A stretch of 64,000 bases of DNA from Streptomyces sp. NBC_00370 (GTDB lineage Bacteria > Actinomycetota > Actinomycetes > Streptomycetales > Streptomycetaceae): contig NZ_CP107968.1 in the NCBI RefSeq assembly GCF_036084755.1, forward strand, positions 5,170,501-5,234,500, read 5' to 3'. Each line of letters opens with the position of its first letter. The stretch's first letter is position 1. Positions 48,635-56,427 of the stretch are shown one piece after another. Under the pieces are notes generated by a model, which saw only the letters and a program-made list of their open reading frames with translations, ran no database searches and was not told the DNA's origin. The position numbers and the translations under genes were made by a program.

Positions 48635-48670
48635 ACAGACATGAACCGACGTGAACCGACGTGAACCGAC
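48631..48670 (+). repeat. Four tandem 10-bp repeats at the end of the giant gene
   Basis: Consensus RTGAACCGAC. The units are GTGAACAGAC, ATGAACCGAC, GTGAACCGAC and GTGAACCGAC, with no spacer. The first unit contains the TGA stop of the giant gene. Each unit holds a start codon overlapping a TGA, so the array offers possible restart sites in different frames. Confidence 0.8.
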
Positions 48671-48713
48671 GTCCGGACGGTACGACCCCGAAAGATCGGC
48701 GAGTGAGGAAGAG

Positions 48714-49538
48714 ATGAGCGAGACCAACGGCGAGGTCCTAGTCGCCACCGACCCGGCGGAGCCGGGAGCGGGCGGCTCCACCGGCACCGCGACAGTGGAC
48801 CCACCCCCGCCCGAGGAGTTCGTGGAGGCGGCCAGGCTCGCCCCCGACCACTGGCTGTATCTGATCGACCCGACCTGGTCCGACGAAGGCCCGCCGCCGG
48901 AGTGGGCCGTGGTGGGGCAGTGGCGCTCCGACGCCGAGGGCGAGATCGTCGAGTGGCAGGACAACGAGGAGTACCGGCCCTCACCCTCCGCGATGGGCTG
49001 GCCGGAGCCCGCCGACGACGTGGACGCCGCCATCCAACTGGCCACCACCGGGTACGGCCCCGCTGACGACGTCACCAAGGCGCTGGCCGCCGCGGAGGTG
49101 GCCGTACTGGTCACGGCGGACGGCGAGCCGGTGCGCGCCTCGGCGCCCGACAGCACCCCCGTGGTCCTCGTCTACAGCTCCCCGAAGTACCTCCACCTCG
49201 CCGGCCGGCTGGCCTTCGAGACGACGCGGGTGCCGGAGTTCCTGGAGCGGATCCCCGAGGGGCACAGCATGTGCATCAACAGCTCGGGTCCCGTCAGCAT
49301 GGTGATGACCACCGACGGCCTCGCGGACATCCTGAGCGCGGCCGGAGAGGCGCCCGAGGGCGAGGGCGAGGGCGAGCAGCCCGGGTCCGCCGCCGCGTCC
49401 GGCTGGCCGCGGACGACGAGCACCGAGGTCCCCGAGTCCGCGGCCGGGTCCTCGTCCGCCTCCGGGTCGGAGTCCGGGTCGGAGTCCGAGTCCGGGTCGG
49501 ACGCCGCACAGGACTCCCGGTCGGGGGAGGGGAGTTGA
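48714..49538 (+). CDS. Type VII secretion system-associated protein (SseB-like C-terminal half)
   Basis: 274 residues from the ATG at 48714, chosen because GAGGAAGAG immediately precedes it; an in-frame GTG at 48651 inside the tandem repeat is less likely. Pattern seen: LAPDHWLYLIDPTW...PPPEWAVVGQW, then EYRPSPSAMGWPEP, then VVLVYSSPKYLHLAGR, FLERIPEGHSMCINSSGPVSMVM. This layout resembles Actinobacterial proteins annotated as T7SS-associated, whose C-terminal half resembles the SseB N-terminal domain. The last 60 residues are Glu/Ser/Gly-rich and disordered. No signal peptide or membrane segment is seen, so it is probably cytoplasmic. It lies 79 bases behind the giant gene on the same strand, which is the main hint that the giant is a T7SS cargo. 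The family call is from memory of the pattern. Confidence 0.6.
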   Translation: MSETNGEVLVATDPAEPGAGGSTGTATVDPPPPEEFVEAARLAPDHWLYLIDPTWSDEGPPPEWAVVGQWRSDAEGEIVEWQDNEEYRPSPSAMGWPEPADDVDAAIQLATTGYGPADDVTKALAAAEVAVLVTADGEPVRASAPDSTPVVLVYSSPKYLHLAGRLAFETTRVPEFLERIPEGHSMCINSSGPVSMVMTTDGLADILSAAGEAPEGEGEGEQPGSAAASGWPRTTSTEVPESAAGSSSASGSESGSESESGSDAAQDSRSGEGS

Positions 49539-49643
49539 CAGCAGTCCGGCAGCCGGCGGCGTGAACCTTTCCGGCCGCACGCGCATCGCACTCGGCGGGC
49601 CCATGTGAACCATCCGCACCGCCAGGACCACGGAAATCAGGAC

Positions 49644-49724
49644 ATGTCGACTCCATCAGGTGACAACGGTAAGTGGCAGAACCCGAGTTGCCCCGCAACT
49701 CCCGAACCAGGGCCAGAGGCATGA
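49644..49724 (+). CDS. Possible 26-residue leader ORF coupled to the next gene
   Basis: ATG at 49644 with GGAAA seven bases upstream. It reads MSTPSGDNGKWQNPS then a Pro/Glu-rich end and stops at TGA 49722-49724, overlapping the ATG at 49721 as ATGA. The overlap is typical of translational coupling, and the next gene has only a weak ribosome-binding site of its own. Too short for any family call. It may be chance, although the start signal is better than that of the gene it precedes. Confidence 0.35.
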   Translation: MSTPSGDNGKWQNPSCPATPEPGPEA

Positions 49725-52630
49725 GCCGCTCGGACAGCGGCTGGGCGCGATGGTTCGGCCGCCGAGGCAGCCGGACAGCGGCTGTACGGCCCGGCCCGCC
49801 CACGACACCCGCCCGAGGGGCCGGCGGCGACGGTACGGGAGACGCCGAGCGACTGCTCGTCGAGGAGTACGACGGCATCAGGCTGCTGCGTACCTCGTCC
49901 GACGACACGATCAGCGACTCCGACGTCCTCGACCTGGCCCGGGTCTTCGGCGCCGAGAAGAACACCGTCACGGTGGTCGCCGGGGCCGGAGCTCCGCGCT
50001 CCGCAGACCTGTGGCCCCGGCTCGGCGGGCTGCTCGACGACGTGCGAGCCGAAGGCACCGGCACGGTCCGGCTCGTCCTGGCCGCCGCGGGGGACGACCG
50101 CCCTGGCGCGCCCGCCCTGGCCCGCCGTATCGCCGACGCCTGGCGGATGGAGGTCATCGCCCCCGACGGCGCCGCCCTCGTGGTGCCGGGCGGCGGACTG
50201 TTCGTACCCCCCAGGCGCCCGGAACCCGGCGCCGCGGAGCACCCGGCGCGCGGTGGCTGGTGGCGGTTCGCGCCGGACGAGGAGCCCCGGTGCGTCGGCG
50301 CACGGCAGCCGGTGCCGGACTGGCAGTCGGCCGTCGACCTCGTCCCCGGCCGGGTCGCGGGCGGCAGTGTGATCGAGCAGCTCCCCGCCGGGCTGCTCGC
50401 CAGGTCGCCCGGGTCGCCGCCGCCCCGCCACGGAGACCTCTGCTACGCGGTACCCGCCGATCCCCGCGGCCCCACCGTCCTGGTGGGCGGCCGGGAGAGC
50501 GAGGAGGTCCCGGCGGACGACATCGCCGAAGTGCTCGGCGCCCTGCCCGAGTCCGTCAGGGAACGGGTCATGCTCGCTCCCGGCGGCTCCCGCGACATTC
50601 TGGCCGTCGGCCAGTCGGTCTCGGACACCCTGGGGACCGGGACCGTGGTGTACACGGGTATGCCGCTGCTGTCCCGGAGCCCGGCGGACCGGCCCGGCAA
50701 GGTACGCGCGGTACTCGTCGGAGCCGACGGCGCGCCGCGCTGGGAGGCGTACGTCGGCGCGGTGAGGTGCGTACCGGCAGCGGCGGGTGAAGCGGGTGAA
50801 CAGCAGGCCGCCCCGGAGCCGTTGCCCTGGAGCCTGGCCCCCGGAGAGCCGGCGGAGGGCGGCGCGATTCGCCTCTCCGCCGGCTGGCGGGCCGACCTGA
50901 CGCGGGCAGGCCTGTGGCTCACCGACCCCTCGGACGGGCGTCCCCCCGCCACCGACAGGCCGGTGGACCCGGAGGGCCCGGCGATCGAGGTGGGCCGGCC
51001 GGGGCAGCCCCTCGACGCTTCGCTCTTCCCCGCACTCGCCGAACTCCTCGGCGGCCTCGGCGCCGACGTCCGCGGCAGGGCCCGGCTGTTCGTCCACGGG
51101 ACGAGCGCCGACGGCGGACGCGAACTGCGCCGCATTGCCGCGGAGAACGGGCTGCGCGCCGTCCGCTTCGCACCGCGGGGCGCCGTGCCGCCCGCTCCGG
51201 CTCCGGTCCCGCTGTCGTCCGACCGCGACAGGGAATCGCAGCCGAGCGCGCCGACGCCGTCCCCGGCGATCCGGACGGCACCGCCCCCGCCCGGGCCCCT
51301 GCCCGCTCCTGAGCCGGCCCCCGCGAGGGGGCCAGGGGAGGCGACCGGCCCTGCCGCCCCCCGTCGGCGGCAGCCGACCGAGGGCTCCCCTGTCCCGGAA
51401 CCGGCCCTGATCACCCGGGCGTTGACCGGAACCCCGCTCCCCGAACCGCCCGTCAGCCGCGCCGCCCCGTCCGTCCCGTCCTACCTGGACCCCATCGAAC
51501 TGCCCGCGGTTCTCCCGGCGTCCATGACGCCCGCGGAGCCCGGGGTGGCGGCGCCGCCGGTGGAGCCCGCACGGGCGCTGGAACCCGCACGGCCGAGGGA
51601 ACGCGCACGGCCGGAGGAATCCATGGTGCACCGGGCCTTCTCGCCGTCGACCTCGTCCATCGCCCCCACGGCCGCGGTGCCCCCGGACCGGACCGGGAGC
51701 GCACCCGTGGAGCCCGCGCCCGAGACGCCCGAACCTCCCGTGCCCGACCCCGCCGCGCCCGAGACGCCCGAACCTCCCGCGCCGGCCCGGCCGGCGGCCC
51801 CGCCCGCCGTCGTCGTCCCCGGCCCGCTGCCGCCGGTGCCGGTCCCGCCGGGATACGCCACCAGCGCCGCGGAGCGCGCCGCGTTCCGTGGGCTCGGGGA
51901 GGACGGCTGGGAGCGGCACGGGGCCGCGGTCACCCGGGCCCTCACCAAGATGCCCGCGCTGCGCGGACAGGAGCAGGCAGAGGCCCGCGACGACCTGATC
52001 GCCCTTCACATGTACCTGCACACCACCGAAGGTCCCCTGAGCCACGGCGAACTGGGCCGTAGCCTGCGAGCGGGCGAGGCGCGGCTGCTGCCCTACGCGG
52101 CATGCGTGTCCTCCGCGCTGCGACGGCTGCCGTCGTACCGCGGACTCGCCCTGCGCGGCACCGACGCGGCGGACGCGGGACTCGTGCCGGGAAACCTGCT
52201 GCGCGACGCGACCCCGGTGGGCGCGCTGCCCCTCGGCTCCGGCGCGCCCCGGCCGGGCGGAGCGCAGTACGCGATCTGGTCCGCGACCGGACGCCGGGTG
52301 CGCGAACTGGTGAGCGGCCCGGGAGCCGCGGGCCGGGACATGATCATGTTCGCCCCCGGCTCGCTGCTGCGGGTGCTCGACGTACGCGAGAGCGACGGCG
52401 CACCCCTGGTGCTGCTGCGCGAGGTACCCGCGTCCCCCGCCACCGCGACCACGGAGACCGTGCCGCAGGGCACCGCACTCGACGACCACGACCGTGTGGC
52501 ACTCGACCGGCTCGACCAGGCCCTGCGCCGGCACCCTCTCGCACCCGGGCAGTTCCGCTGGCCGGAGTTGTGCGCAGGGCCCCTGGGACGCCGCGGGGAC
52601 GCGGCCGGTGCCGTGCCGGGCGCCCGATGA
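49721..52630 (+). CDS. Pro-rich protein with alpha/beta repeats and degenerate ART-like C-terminus
   Basis: 969 residues from the ATG at 49721. A GTG at 49673 in the same frame would add 16 residues, but the ATGA overlap favours 49721. Three alpha/beta segments make up the first half (LLVEEYDGIRLLRT...VTVVAGAGAPRS; VLVGGRESEEVPADDIAEVL; LFVHGTSADGGRELRRIA), followed by about 250 Pro/Ala/Glu-rich disordered residues. The last 230 residues look like an ADP-ribosyltransferase fold: RRLPSYRGLALRG, GNLLRDATPVGALPL, QYAIWSATGRRV and FAPGSLLRVLDV. The Glu normally found before LF-x-PG is absent (DMIMFAPG), so it is probably not a transferase. No membrane segment. Its role is unknown; I infer a structural or accessory part of the secretion group. 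Confidence 0.55.
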   Translation: MSRSDSGWARWFGRRGSRTAAVRPGPPTTPARGAGGDGTGDAERLLVEEYDGIRLLRTSSDDTISDSDVLDLARVFGAEKNTVTVVAGAGAPRSADLWPRLGGLLDDVRAEGTGTVRLVLAAAGDDRPGAPALARRIADAWRMEVIAPDGAALVVPGGGLFVPPRRPEPGAAEHPARGGWWRFAPDEEPRCVGARQPVPDWQSAVDLVPGRVAGGSVIEQLPAGLLARSPGSPPPRHGDLCYAVPADPRGPTVLVGGRESEEVPADDIAEVLGALPESVRERVMLAPGGSRDILAVGQSVSDTLGTGTVVYTGMPLLSRSPADRPGKVRAVLVGADGAPRWEAYVGAVRCVPAAAGEAGEQQAAPEPLPWSLAPGEPAEGGAIRLSAGWRADLTRAGLWLTDPSDGRPPATDRPVDPEGPAIEVGRPGQPLDASLFPALAELLGGLGADVRGRARLFVHGTSADGGRELRRIAAENGLRAVRFAPRGAVPPAPAPVPLSSDRDRESQPSAPTPSPAIRTAPPPPGPLPAPEPAPARGPGEATGPAAPRRRQPTEGSPVPEPALITRALTGTPLPEPPVSRAAPSVPSYLDPIELPAVLPASMTPAEPGVAAPPVEPARALEPARPRERARPEESMVHRAFSPSTSSIAPTAAVPPDRTGSAPVEPAPETPEPPVPDPAAPETPEPPAPARPAAPPAVVVPGPLPPVPVPPGYATSAAERAAFRGLGEDGWERHGAAVTRALTKMPALRGQEQAEARDDLIALHMYLHTTEGPLSHGELGRSLRAGEARLLPYAACVSSALRRLPSYRGLALRGTDAADAGLVPGNLLRDATPVGALPLGSGAPRPGGAQYAIWSATGRRVRELVSGPGAAGRDMIMFAPGSLLRVLDVRESDGAPLVLLREVPASPATATTETVPQGTALDDHDRVALDRLDQALRRHPLAPGQFRWPELCAGPLGRRGDAAGAVPGAR

Positions 52631-52662
52631 CCCACTCGACCGAAATCCGAAACGGAGAAAAC

Positions 52663-53937
52663 ATGCCCAGCAACGAACCGACGGGCCAGGGCCTGGAGGT
52701 GCGCCGCGCCGTACCGCTGACCGGCTCGGCGGGCCCGCCCGACCCTGACGCACTGCGGCGGAGGGGCGTCGACCCGGACGCGGAGGCAGCCGTGCCGCCG
52801 ACCTCCTTCGGACCGACCGCCTCCTTCGGACCGGGTTCCCCGGCCGCTCCGGCCGAGCCCGAGGCGGACCCGTCGACAGACCCGGAGGCCGAGCCCGAGA
52901 CGACGGTCCTCGCGACGGCCGAGACGTCCACGACGTCGGAGACCCCGGCGCCCGCCGCGTCCGCGCCCGGCGGTCGCGGTGCGGGCGCCGCCGCTGCCAC
53001 GGCGACCACGGCGGACGGCAATCCGCCCGAGCCGTCCAGCGATACGGACGGCGGTGAGGAACCCCCCTCGGGTCGGCCCACCAAGTCGCTGCGCGCCGCC
53101 GCGGCCCTCGCGGGCGCCCTCCTGATAGCCGTACCGCTCCTGATCGTCGTCACGGACAAGGACGACGACAAGCCGAAGACGGCCGAGGCCGCCTCGGGAG
53201 TGACCATCCTGAAGGGCGACGAGGTCGCACCCGGCTCGTACGAGGCCAAGTCGCCCTCGCCCTCGCCTTCGCCCACGGCCGGAAAGGACGACAAGACCAA
53301 GAGCGGGAGCAAGGGAGAGAGCGGGAAGAACTCCGCCCTTGACACCACGTCCGAAGTCGGCAAGCCCGATCCCGCTGCGAAGGGGGCCAAGGAGAAGCCC
53401 GCCGACGCGAAGGCCAGGACCACCTCGGTGAAGCCCAAGATCGCCGTATCCGGGCCGGGCGCCCAGACCTTCGACAGCAGGTTGCTCTTCAACGTCATGA
53501 CCGGGATGTGCGCCGATCTCGCCGGCATGGGGAAGGGCAAGCCCGAAGCGCGGATCGTGCAGTACAAGTGCGTCAAGGCCAGGAGCGCGGACAACCAGAC
53601 GTGGGACTTCGTGAAGAAGCAGCAGGGCAAGGCGCCCGGCGGCCGCGATCTGTACGTGATCCGCAACACCAAGGACGGCCTCTGCATGGACCTGCCGGGG
53701 AAGGGCGCCGTGCCGGGCAGGACAGCGGTCCAGGAGTACGGGTGCGACGGCAGCCTCACGGACAACCAGTTGTGGTGGCTGGAGGGCCGGGGCGGCGGCG
53801 AGTGGTGGATCCGCAGCTACAGGGCGAGCAACATGTGCCTGGACGTCTGGGGCGAGCACGGTACAGGCGGCCAGAACGCCCGGCTCGGCGTGGCGAAGTG
53901 CTCGCCGGGCGACGACCACGCGTGGCGCCTGGCCTGA
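52663..53937 (+). CDS. Single-pass membrane protein with external ricin-type lectin domain
   Basis: 424 residues from the ATG at 52663, which has GGAG five bases upstream. The frame is open further upstream, and an in-frame ATG at 52627 overlaps the preceding stop, but it lacks as good a site. Residues 1-143 are acidic, Pro/Glu/Thr-rich and probably cytoplasmic. Residues about 146-167 (AAAALAGALLIAVPLLIVV) form one membrane segment without a cleavage motif, so it is likely a signal anchor. A Ser/Pro/Lys-rich stalk follows. Residues about 270-424 hold a beta-trefoil with Q-x-W type repeats (DNQTWDF, DNQLWWL, DDHAWRL) and paired cysteines, as in ricin-B-type carbohydrate-binding domains. It ends the operon-like group, 32 bases behind the previous stop. 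A cell-surface sugar-binding role is likely; the ligand is unknown. Confidence 0.75.
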   Translation: MPSNEPTGQGLEVRRAVPLTGSAGPPDPDALRRRGVDPDAEAAVPPTSFGPTASFGPGSPAAPAEPEADPSTDPEAEPETTVLATAETSTTSETPAPAASAPGGRGAGAAAATATTADGNPPEPSSDTDGGEEPPSGRPTKSLRAAAALAGALLIAVPLLIVVTDKDDDKPKTAEAASGVTILKGDEVAPGSYEAKSPSPSPSPTAGKDDKTKSGSKGESGKNSALDTTSEVGKPDPAAKGAKEKPADAKARTTSVKPKIAVSGPGAQTFDSRLLFNVMTGMCADLAGMGKGKPEARIVQYKCVKARSADNQTWDFVKKQQGKAPGGRDLYVIRNTKDGLCMDLPGKGAVPGRTAVQEYGCDGSLTDNQLWWLEGRGGGEWWIRSYRASNMCLDVWGEHGTGGQNARLGVAKCSPGDDHAWRLA

Positions 53938-53980
53938 CCTCGCTGACCTGCGAGGCACCGGGACGGATGTGACCGATGTG

Positions 53981-54013
53981 CCGGAGACGGGACGCTGAGC
54001 GCCCTGTCTCCGG
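53981..54013 (+). terminator. Hairpin after the lectin gene
   Basis: CCGGAGACGGG pairs with CCCTGTCTCCGG with one bulged T, and an inner CGCT-G-AGCG extends the stem. No T run follows, which is usual for Streptomyces terminators. It separates the secretion group from the ABC-F gene. Confidence 0.6.
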
Positions 54014-54080
54014 ACCCCGGTCCCGCCCCCGACCGGAATTGGGTTGGGTCCTGGGGCCGACTCCCTTCACAATGCGGAGC

Positions 54081-55700
54081 ATGGGACATCTAGAAGCGGC
54101 ACACCTGGAGTACTACCTGCCCGACGGGCGGGTGCTGCTCGGGGACGCGTCGTTCCGGGTGGGGGAAGGCGCCGTCGTCGCGCTGGTCGGGGCGAACGGC
54201 GCGGGCAAGACCACCCTGCTGCGGCTGATCGCGGGGGACCTCCAGCCGCACGGCGGGACGGTCACCGTCAGCGGCGGGCTCGGGGTGATGTCGCAGTTCG
54301 TCGGTTCCGTACGGGACGAGCGCACGGTCCGCGACCTGCTCGTATCCGTCGCGCAGCCGCGCATCAGGGACGCGGCGCTCGCCGTGGACAAGGCCGAGCA
54401 CGCGATCATGACCGTCGACGACGAGGCCGCGCAGATGCGGTATGCGCAGGCGCTGAGCGACTGGGCCGAGGTGCGCGGCTACGAGGCCGAGACGCTCTGG
54501 GACATGTGCACGAGCGCCGCGCTCGGCATGCCGTACGACAAGGCGCAGTGGCGGTTGCTGTCCACCCTGAGCGGGGGCGAGCAGAAGCGGCTCGTGCTGG
54601 AGGCGCTGCTGCGCGGGCCTGACGAGGTGCTGCTGCTCGACGAGCCGGACAACTATCTGGACGTGCCGGGCAAGCGGTGGCTGGAGGAGCGGCTGAAGGA
54701 GACCCGTAAGACGGTCCTCTTCGTCTCCCACGACCGGGAACTGCTGGCCAGGGCCGCCGAGAAGATCGTCAGCGTGGAACCGAGCGCGGCGGGCTCCGAC
54801 GTATGGGTGCACGGCGGCGGCTTCGCGACGTACCACGACGCCCGCAAGGAGCGCTTCGCGCGCTTCGAGGAGCTGAAGCGGCGCTGGGACGAGGAGCACG
54901 CGCGGCTGAAGGCGCTGGTGCACCGGCTGCGGCAGCAGGCGGCGATCAGCCCGGACATGGCGTCGCGCTACCACGCGATGCAGACCCGCTTCAAACGGTT
55001 CGAGGACGCCGGCGCCCCGCCGGAGCCGCCGCGCGAGCAGGACATCAAGATGCGGCTGCGTGGCGGGCGTACCGGCGTACGGGCCGTGACCTGCGAGAAC
55101 CTTGAGCTGACCGGCCTGATGAAGCCGTTCTCGCTGGAGGTCTACTACGGCGAGCGGGTGGCCGTGCTCGGCTCGAACGGCTCGGGCAAGTCCCACTTCC
55201 TGCGCCTGCTCGCGGGCGGCGACGTCGCGCACACGGGCGAGTGGAAGCTCGGCGCGCGCGTGGTGGCGGGCCACTTCGCCCAGACCCACGCGCACCCGGA
55301 GCTGCTGGGCCGGACGCTGGTGGACATCCTGTGGACCGAGCACGCGAAGGACCGGGGCGGGGCGATGTCCGTGCTGCGCCGGTACGAGCTGGAACGGCAG
55401 GGGGACCAGCCCTTCGAAAAGCTCTCGGGCGGCCAGCAGGCCCGCTTCCAGATCCTGCTGCTGGAACTGCGCGGCACGACGGCCCTGCTCCTGGACGAGC
55501 CGACGGACAACCTGGACCTGGAGTCGGCGGAGGCGCTGCAGGAGGGCCTTGAGGCGTACGAGGGGACGGTGCTGGCGGTGACGCACGACCGCTGGTTCGC
55601 CCGGACGTTCGACCGGTACCTGGTGTTCGGCTCGGACGGGGTGGTCCGGGAGACCCCGGAACCGGTCTGGGACGAACGCCGCGTGGTCCGCGCGCGCTAG
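54081..55700 (+). CDS. ABC-F family ATPase
   Basis: 539 residues from ATG 54081; an in-frame ATG at 54072 adds three residues, and neither start has a good ribosome-binding site, so the mRNA could be leaderless. Two ATPase domains in tandem and no membrane segments, as expected for ABC-F proteins, which act on ribosomes and not as pumps. First domain: Walker A GANGAGKTT, signature LSGGEQKRL, Walker B VLLLDEPDNYLD. Second domain: GSNGSGKSH, LSGGQQARF, ALLLDEPTDNLDLES. An Arg/Lys-rich interdomain linker (FEELKRRWDEEHARLKAL) lies between. Some members protect ribosomes from antibiotics and others are general translation factors; the sequence does not decide which. It stands alone between two terminators. 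Confidence 0.85.
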   Translation: MGHLEAAHLEYYLPDGRVLLGDASFRVGEGAVVALVGANGAGKTTLLRLIAGDLQPHGGTVTVSGGLGVMSQFVGSVRDERTVRDLLVSVAQPRIRDAALAVDKAEHAIMTVDDEAAQMRYAQALSDWAEVRGYEAETLWDMCTSAALGMPYDKAQWRLLSTLSGGEQKRLVLEALLRGPDEVLLLDEPDNYLDVPGKRWLEERLKETRKTVLFVSHDRELLARAAEKIVSVEPSAAGSDVWVHGGGFATYHDARKERFARFEELKRRWDEEHARLKALVHRLRQQAAISPDMASRYHAMQTRFKRFEDAGAPPEPPREQDIKMRLRGGRTGVRAVTCENLELTGLMKPFSLEVYYGERVAVLGSNGSGKSHFLRLLAGGDVAHTGEWKLGARVVAGHFAQTHAHPELLGRTLVDILWTEHAKDRGGAMSVLRRYELERQGDQPFEKLSGGQQARFQILLLELRGTTALLLDEPTDNLDLESAEALQEGLEAYEGTVLAVTHDRWFARTFDRYLVFGSDGVVRETPEPVWDERRVVRAR

Positions 55701-55734
55701 CGGCCCGCTTACGCCGACCGCCCCCCGGGGGGGC

Positions 55735-55751
55735 CCGGGGCTCCGCCCCGG
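55735..55751. terminator. Hairpin between convergent genes
   Basis: CCGGGGC and GCCCCGG form a perfect 7-bp stem with loop TCC. It lies between the ABC-F gene and the oppositely oriented lasso operon and could stop transcription from both sides. It is embedded in a GC-rich stretch often found in Streptomyces intergenic regions. Confidence 0.55.
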
Positions 55752-55754
55752 ACC

Positions 55755-55834
55755 CCGGTCCTCAATCGCCGGACAGGCTGGAAGGTGCGCCCGGACGGGC
55801 TGGAAGTGGGCCGGGACCGACTGGGAAGTGGGCC
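55755..55834. repeat. Streptomyces-type intergenic repeat, three imperfect 20-22 bp units
   Basis: The segment CCCGGTCCTCAATCGCCGGA resembles a repeat common in Streptomyces intergenic DNA. Three imperfect units beginning GGACAGGCTGGAAG, GGACGGGCTGGAAG and GGACCGACTGGGAAG follow from 55771 to 55834. Confidence 0.55.
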
Positions 55835-55842
55835 GGGGCGGG

Positions 55843-56427
55843 TCAGTGGGTGGGCGGGTTCTGCTGCTTAAGAGCCGACGGGCCCGTGAAATCCGTGGCG
55901 AGCGCGTCCATGAGGATCTCGTCGCAGGTCGTCCCGAGCCAGTAGCCGGCCTCGCGGAGTCGTCCGGCGGGCTTGAATCCTGCCTTCTCGTAGGCGCGGA
56001 CACCCGCGGTGTTCGGGGCCAGGACCTTGAGCCAGACCATGCGTAGATTGGTGATGTGGAAGGCGTAGTCGAGCGTCAGCCGCGTGGCCCGGGTGCCGAA
56101 ACCCCGGCCGCGTGCCTCGGGGGCGAGCATGACGACGTATTCGGCGGTGCGGACGGAGTCGTCCGGCAGCAGGGTGGTGACTCCGACGGGGGTGGGTGTC
56201 TCCGCCGTCGTGTCGTAGACCGTGAAACGGATATTTCCGCCCCGCAGTTGGGCGGCCATGCCCTCCGTCCGCGCTTCCAGCGATTCGGGCGCCTGGCGTC
56301 CGTAGCCGATCATGAGCCCGGGATCCTGCTCCCAGCGCCAGTAGGTCTCGACGAGGTCGGGACGGTAGGGGCCGAGCGCGCAGGTGTCGGTGCGGATCCA
56401 GAGGATCGGCTCAGAGGTGGTGCTGAT
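55843..56427 (-). CDS. GNAT acetyltransferase of the lasso operon (albusnodin AlbT-like)
   Basis: 194 residues if translation starts at ATC 56427. It has RimJ/RimL-like GNAT features: WIRTDTCALGPYR at the N-terminus, YVVMLAPEARGRGFGTRA (the R-x-x-G-x-G acetyl-CoA loop), and NTAGVRAYEKAGFKPAGRLREAGYW at the end. The expected role is acetylation of the core lysine of the lasso peptide, as for the acetyltransferase reported in the albusnodin cluster. It is the last gene of the operon and overlaps the leader-peptidase gene by 17 bases. Oddity: no ATG, GTG or TTG lies near the expected N-terminus. The ATC at 56427 has GGAG six bases upstream; the only upstream canonical start, ATG 56646, would add 73 residues that do not look like a GNAT and would lie deep in the previous gene. 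The stop is certain, the start is not. Confidence 0.75.
   Translation of the reverse strand: MSTTSEPILWIRTDTCALGPYRPDLVETYWRWEQDPGLMIGYGRQAPESLEARTEGMAAQLRGGNIRFTVYDTTAETPTPVGVTTLLPDDSVRTAEYVVMLAPEARGRGFGTRATRLTLDYAFHITNLRMVWLKVLAPNTAGVRAYEKAGFKPAGRLREAGYWLGTTCDEILMDALATDFTGPSALKQQNPPTH

Noticed and set aside
52102..52662. Upstream extension of the lectin gene inside the preceding gene
   Set aside because: The translation before 52663 is antisense-like Arg/Ala-rich text, and a good ribosome-binding site precedes 52663.
54081..55700. ABC-F protein as exporter of the lasso peptide
   Set aside because: It has two ATPase domains but no membrane segments, and lies on the opposite strand behind terminators.
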